A stretch of DNA of 12,625 bases. It comes from Alphaproteobacteria bacterium (GTDB lineage: Bacteria > Pseudomonadota > Alphaproteobacteria > VGEJ01). The translations under genes and the position numbers were made by a program. The notes beneath the pieces were generated by a model. It searched no databases. It worked only from the letters and a program-made list of their open reading frames with translations, and had not been told where the DNA came from. How positions within the stretch are numbered: the first letter of the stretch is position 1; each line of letters begins with the position of its first letter. The stretch lies in the NCBI GenBank assembly GCA_016869335.1, contig VGEJ01000046.1, positions 1 to 12,625 on the forward strand. Reading direction: 5' to 3'. Shown here one piece after another: positions 7,876 through 12,625 of the stretch.

Positions 7876-8085
7876 TCAACCACCGTGCCGGCGCCGCTTA
7901 CCTGCTCCCTTGCCGCCGCCTCGGCGCGTCCCGAACACGCGATCCCAACCGGATCGGTAGGCGTCGGAGCGCACGTTCGAGAAATAGCTGGCCGGGCGGC
8001 CGTGATCTGGCTTGGACGCCGGGGCCGCCGCATCTGTCCCCTTCCCGTCCGTGCCGGTTGCAGCCGGTGTCGCCTCGTCGTGCAT
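7876..8085 (-). CDS. Small conserved hypothetical protein with a [20 protein letters not shown] core
   Basis: This short minus-strand gene encodes 69 residues: a low-complexity N-terminus rich in Ala, Thr and Asp, then [20 protein letters not shown], and a basic Arg/Gly/Lys tail. The central block looks conserved rather than random, and I recall similar short alphaproteobacterial proteins with a 'YFSxVxxxxYRxGWDxIF' pattern, though not their function. Evidence for expression is an AAGGAGG SD at 8097-8103, with rather long 11-base spacing, and a promoter-like pair further upstream. It has no signal peptide or membrane segment. It precedes the AsmA gene on the same strand with a 123-base gap in which I see no gene or clear promoter. 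Two other overlapping minus-strand frames here are longer but Arg-rich and lack such signals. Confidence 0.6.
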   Translation of the reverse strand: MHDEATPAATGTDGKGTDAAAPASKPDHGRPASYFSNVRSDAYRSGWDRVFGTRRGGGKGAGKRRRHGG

Positions 8086-8096
8086 GATCGCGTCCG

Positions 8097-8103
8097 CCTC
8101 CTT
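8097..8103 (-). promoter_or_regulatory. Ribosome binding site of the small minus-strand gene
   Basis: Read on the minus strand this is AAGGAGG, a full SD match, 11 bases before the ATG whose first base is 8085. It is the main reason to prefer this frame over the overlapping ones. Confidence 0.55.
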
Positions 8104-8140
8104 GCCAACCGCGCTTCTGAGGTACCCTGGGCGTGGCCGT

Positions 8141-8170
8141 TCTATAGCAGATTGCTGACTCGACGGTCAG
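8141..8170 (-). promoter_or_regulatory. Candidate sigma-70-type promoter for the small minus-strand gene
   Basis: On the minus strand, CTGACC (8165-8170) resembles a -35 box. Eighteen bases later TATAGA (8141-8146) resembles a -10 box and is preceded by the extended TGC. Transcription would start about 50 bases before the ATG at 8085. The -35 box lies close to the start of the divergent exporter operon. Confidence 0.4.
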
Positions 8171-8187
8171 TGGCCGGTCAGGAGCGA

Positions 8188-8925
<738 letters not shown>

Positions 8926-8929
8926 CACG

Positions 8930-11290
8930 GTGCTTGCTCTCGACCGCAAGCTCTGGCGCGACCTCTGGCACATCAAGGGCCAAGCCCTCACGATCGCCAT
9001 CGTCATCGCGTGCGGGGTCGGCACGTTGGTCATGGCACTCGGCGCCCTGTAGTCACTCGACGACACCGGCGCGACTTACTACGAGCGCTACCGCTTCGCC
9101 GACGCGTTCGCACACCTCAAGCGCGCCGCTCTCGCTCACTGCCGAGATCGCGCGGCTGCCCGGCGTCAAGCGCGTCGAACCCCGCATCGTCGCGGACGTT
9201 CCCCTCGACATCCCGGATCTCGACGAGCCCGCGGTGGGGCGCCTGGTCTCGCTTCCAGACTCCGGCGCGCCGCTGCTCAACGATCTGGTCGTGGTCGAGG
9301 GCCGCCTTCCCGAACCGGACCGCCGCGACGAAGCCGTGCTGAGCGAAGCCTTCGCCACGGCGCATGGCTACGAACCGGGCGCGGAAGTCATCGCCAACAT
9401 CAACGGCAAGCGGCGGACCTTGCGCGTGGTCGGCCTCGCTTTGTCGCCCGAGTACATCTACGCGATCGGCCCGGGCCTCGTTCTGCCCGACGGCCGCCGC
9501 TTCGCCATCCTTTGGCTCCCCGAGCGGCGCTCGCCGCGGCCTTCGACCTCGAAGGCGCGTTCAACGACCTCAGCATCGCGGCCCTCCACGGCGCGTCGCT
9601 CGCGGCCATCATCGCCGACCTCGATCACGTGCTCGCGCCTTACGGCTCCATCGGCGCCTATGACCGCGACGACCATCCCTCCGCAGCCTACCTCGCCGGT
9701 GAGCTCGACGAGTTGCGGGTCCTGGCCAGCGTCGTGCCGCCGATCTTCCTAGGCGTGGCGAGCTTCCTCCTCTATGTCGTAGTCGCCCGTCTGGTCACCA
9801 TCGAGCGCGAGCAGATCGGGCTCCTGAAGGCCTTCGGCTACAGCAATGGGGCGGTCGGCTGGCACTACCTCAAGTTCGTGCTTGTCATCGTGGCACTCGG
9901 GCTGCTGCTCGGCTTCGCGCTCGGCGGCTGGCTCGGGCATGCCCTGACGGAGATGTACGCGCGGTTCTTCCGCTTCCCGTTCCTCACCTATGGCATGCGT
10001 CCGTGGGTGTTCGTCCTAGCCGCCGTCGTCACGCTCGCGGCGGCGACCGCCGCCACGCTCGGCACCGTGCGCCGTGCCGCCAGGTTGCCACCGGCCGTGG
10101 CGATGCAGCCGGCGGCGCCGACCATCTACCGGCGACTGGTGCTCGACCGCCTCGGGCTCGGCCGCGTGCTCCACCAGCCGACCCGCATGATCCTGCGCCA
10201 CCTCGTGCGCTGGCCCGTGCGCAACGGGTTCAAGGTTACGGGGATGGCGTTGGCCTCCGGCATCCTGGTGGTCGCGCTCGCCACCTACGACGAGATCGAG
10301 GCCCTGATCGAGATCTTCTTTCATCGTGCGCAGCGTCAGGAAGTGACGGTCAGCTTCGTCGAACCGCGCGAGAGCCGGGTGGCGGATGCGCTCCGCGGGC
10401 TGCCGGGCGTCATGGCGGTCGAGCCGTTCCGACTGATCGCCACACGGCTGCGCGCGGGACACCGGCTCGAGCGCGTGGCGATCGCAGGGCTCGAGCCCGA
10501 GGGCGACCTGCACCGCCTGCTCGATGACTCGATGCGGCCATTAGAACTGCCCGAGTTCGGCCTCGTCCTGTCACGGAAGTTGGCGGAGATGCTCGGCGTC
10601 CACCGCGGCGAGGCCGTCATCGACGAAGCCCTGGAGGGCCGGCGACCGCAACTCACACTGCCGGTGACGGCGATCGTCATGGAGTACATATCCACCCCCG
10701 CGTACATGCACCGCGCGGCTCTCAACCGGGCTGCCGGCGAGGGCGATCTCATTTCGGGGGCATATCTGGCCGTGGACCCCCGCCGCGGCGAGGAGCTCTA
10801 TCATCGGCTCAAGGATGCGCCGGTGGTCGCGAGTGCGCTGCGCCGCTCGGCCGCTCTCGAGACGTTGCGGGTCACCCTGGCCGAGAGCATGAACATCGTT
10901 CTTGGGTTCTACGTCGCCCTCGGCGGCTTGATCGCGGTCGGGGTTGTCTACAATACGGCCCGCATCGCGCTCTCGGAGCGCGGACGCGAACTCGCGAGCC
11001 TGCGGGTACTCGGGTTTTCGCAACTCGAGGTGTCCTACATCCTGCTCGGCGAGCTCGCGATCCTCCTCGCGTTCGCCTTGCCGATCGGGTGCGCGCTCGG
11101 CTATGGCGCCGCGGCGCTCGTCGCCCAGGCCGCCGACAGCCATCTGGTCCGCATCCCGTTAGTGGTCGAGCCCGCCACGCTGGGACTCGCGGCCCTGGTC
11201 GTGGTCCTGGCCACCGTGGCCTCCGGCGCGATCATCTGTTATCGCCTCGCCCACCTCGACCTCGTGGCCATGTTCAAGACCCGGGAGTAG
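8930..11290 (+). pseudogene. FtsX-like ABC exporter permease, broken by one in-frame TAG and two frameshifts
   Basis: The repaired protein would have about 786 residues, the usual size for permeases with two FtsX domains and periplasmic MacB-like regions. From GTG 8930 it starts [20 protein letters not shown] with a first membrane helix, but TAG 9050-9052 interrupts codon 41. The same frame continues with SLDDTGATYYERYRFADAF. Near 9116-9125, in a GCGC-rich stretch, the reading moves to another frame (SLTAEIARLPGVKRVEPRI). Near 9516-9521, at a run of four C, it moves back (ILWLP to APRAALAAAFDLEGAFNDL), consistent with one lost C. The rest is open to 11290. It shows helices around VPPIFLGVASFLLYVVVARL, a central KVTGMALASGILVVALATY, and a C-terminal FtsX domain with SERGRELASLRVLGFS. 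It is either a pseudogene or an error-laden sequence; family assignment is firm. Confidence 0.85.
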
Positions 11291-11292
11291 TG

Positions 11293-12480
11293 GTGTCGCG
11301 CACCGGCATCATCGGAGCCATCGCGCTTGCCGTGGCCTTGGCGGCCGCCCTGGCATACGCGTTCTGGCCGCGCCCGATCCCCGTTGACCTCGCCGTGATC
11401 GCGCGGGGCGATGTGGCGGTGACGGTGGACGAGGAGGGCCGCACGAGGGTGCGCGAGGTATTCGTCATATCGGCACCGATAGCCGGCCGCCTCAGGCGGA
11501 TCGAGGCAGCGTTCGGCGACCGCATCGTGGCCGGGCAGACCGTGGCATCGATCCTGCCCAACGAGCCGGCCTTCCTCGATGCCCGCAGCCGGGCGCAGGC
11601 AGAGGCCGCGGTCAAAGCCGCCGAGGCCGCGAGCGCCCTGGCACAGGCCGATGTGGAACGCGCCCGCGCCGAGCTCGAGTTCGCTCACTCCGAGTACGCG
11701 CGGGCGCAAGCGCTCATCCGGAGCGACACGATCGCGCAGCGTGCCCTCGACCAGGCGCAGCTTCTGATGCGCACGCGGGAGGCCGCACTCGGCACTGCGC
11801 AGGCCGCATTGACGATGCGCCGCTTCGAGCTGGAGACCGCTCGCGCAGCGCTCATCCTCCCGACCACCGAGGGGGATGATGGGGCAGGCTGTTGCGTCGT
11901 GATCCGGGCACCGATCGATGGGGTCGTGCTCGGGGTGCTGCAGGAGAGCGCGGGGGTGGTGCTTGCCGGCACGCCGCTCATCGAGGTCGGCGATCCGCGC
12001 GACCTTGAGATCGTCGTGGACGTGCTGTCGGCGGATACGGTGCGGATCGTCGCGGGCGCGGTGGTGGCGATCGACGACTGGGGCGGGCCGGCCAGCCTGA
12101 CCGGGCGCGTGCAGCGCATCGAGCCCTTCGGTTTCACCAAGGTGTCGGCCCTTGGTGTCGAGGAACAGCTGTCAACGTGATAATCGCCCTGAATGATCCG
12201 CCTGAAAACTGGCGGCCGCTCGGCCACGGCTACCGGGTCAAGGCGCGGATCACGGTGGCGCATGCCCGCGCGGTGCTGCGCGTGCCCATCGCGCCGCTGT
12301 TCCGTAGCGGCGATGCGTGGGCAACCTTCGTGGAGGACCGTGGTCGCGCCGCGCGCCACCCGGTCACGCTTGGACTGGCGAACGCGGAGTTCGCCGAGCT
12401 GCGCAGGCGATCGGATCGTGCTCCACCCCAGCGATCGCCTTCTGGACGGGGTGCGGATCGCGGCCCGTGTGGCACCCTAG
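11293..12480 (+). pseudogene. HlyD-family periplasmic adaptor of the exporter, broken by two frameshifts
   Basis: Membrane-fusion adaptors of this type link an inner-membrane MacB/DevC permease to the periplasm and often to TolC. The gene follows the permease stop directly: GTG 11290 overlaps it, but GTG 11293 has better spacing to GGGAG (11283-11287). Visible parts are an N-terminal membrane anchor (about 5-25), a first lipoyl-like half with SAPIAGRLRRIEAAFGDRIVAG, and an Ala/Glu-rich coiled-coil hairpin (about 95-185). These are followed by a second lipoyl half with VIRAPIDGVVLGVLQESAGV. At 12165-12171 the frame runs into TGA 12178, while the next frame continues VNVIIALNDPPENWRPLGHG. At about 12398-12405 it shifts again, with a few family residues apparently missing, to AGDRIVLHPSDRLLDGVRIA, ending at TAG 12480. 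Repaired length is about 395 residues. Confidence 0.83.
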
Positions 12481-12537
12481 GCACCTTAGGCTTAGGCCGG
12501 GCTCCTATCGGGACGCCGCCCGTGTCAGACTGCCGAT

Positions 12538-12625
12538 ATGGCAGGGGTCTCTGACAGCACCTCCCTGGCGTTGACAAACGCCACGGTATTCACCGGCGAC
12601 GCGTTTCGGGAGGGCATGTCCGTCT
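12538..12625 (+). CDS. Probable amidohydrolase, N-terminus like N-acetylglucosamine-6-phosphate deacetylase (3' partial)
   Basis: Only 29 codons are visible and the frame is open to the right edge. After a short Ser-rich lead, LALTNATVFTGDAFREGMSV matches the opening beta-strand layout of metal-dependent amidohydrolases. The 'LTNxxxFTGxAF' form recalls NagA, which deacetylates N-acetylglucosamine 6-phosphate. The metal-binding His motifs would lie beyond the window. No clear SD precedes ATG 12538, so the start is uncertain; TTG 12571 would drop the lead. It follows the adaptor after 57 bases. A dihydroorotase- or imidazolonepropionase-like amidohydrolase is the main alternative. Confidence 0.5.
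   Translation, partial: MAGVSDSTSLALTNATVFTGDAFREGMSV

Noticed and set aside
7885..8187. N-terminal extension of the exporter ATPase reading back to 7885
   Set aside because: The extension is Arg-rich and unlike the family, overlaps the small minus-strand gene, and ATG 8188 gives the normal length with an SD.
12571..12576. TTGACA as a -35 promoter box
   Set aside because: It encodes the conserved LTN of the amidohydrolase N-terminus and no -10 box lies at suitable spacing.

Overview
The window is GC-rich and densely coded, with GTG starts and Shine-Dalgarno (SD) sites typical of Proteobacteria. Two small proteins and the general gene set resemble those I remember from Alphaproteobacteria, perhaps Rhodospirillales-like. 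That placement is inference. I see no tRNA, rRNA, CRISPR array, insertion sequence or phage gene.

Region 1 (1-5317, plus strand) is a compact operon that enters from the left edge. It holds the C-terminal part of an N,N-dimethylformamidase large-subunit-like protein, an unrecognised conserved protein that may be Ntn-hydrolase-like, and a complete ribose-type ABC importer: a double ATP-binding protein, a permease and a binding protein with a Tat-type signal. Gaps are 3-38 bases and all visible reading frames are intact. The simplest reading is uptake of a small solute followed by amide hydrolysis; the substrate is unknown.

Region 2 (5318-8187) has a GC-rich stem-loop and a small conserved plus-strand protein with a His-rich motif. 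Convergent to it is an AsmA-family gene on the minus strand, broken by an in-frame TAG and a C-terminal frameshift. Behind that lies a small minus-strand gene with its own SD and a candidate promoter.

Region 3 (8188-12480, plus strand) encodes a MacB/LolD/DevBCA-type tripartite exporter: an intact ATPase, an FtsX-like permease and an HlyD-like periplasmic adaptor. The permease carries one in-frame TAG and two frameshifts; the adaptor carries two frameshifts. A probable amidohydrolase, N-terminally like NagA, starts at 12538 and runs off the right edge.

The main oddities are the pairing of a formamidase-like enzyme with a sugar-type importer, and seven apparent gene-breaking lesions that all fall in the right half of the window. 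The second may be true decay or poor sequence quality.
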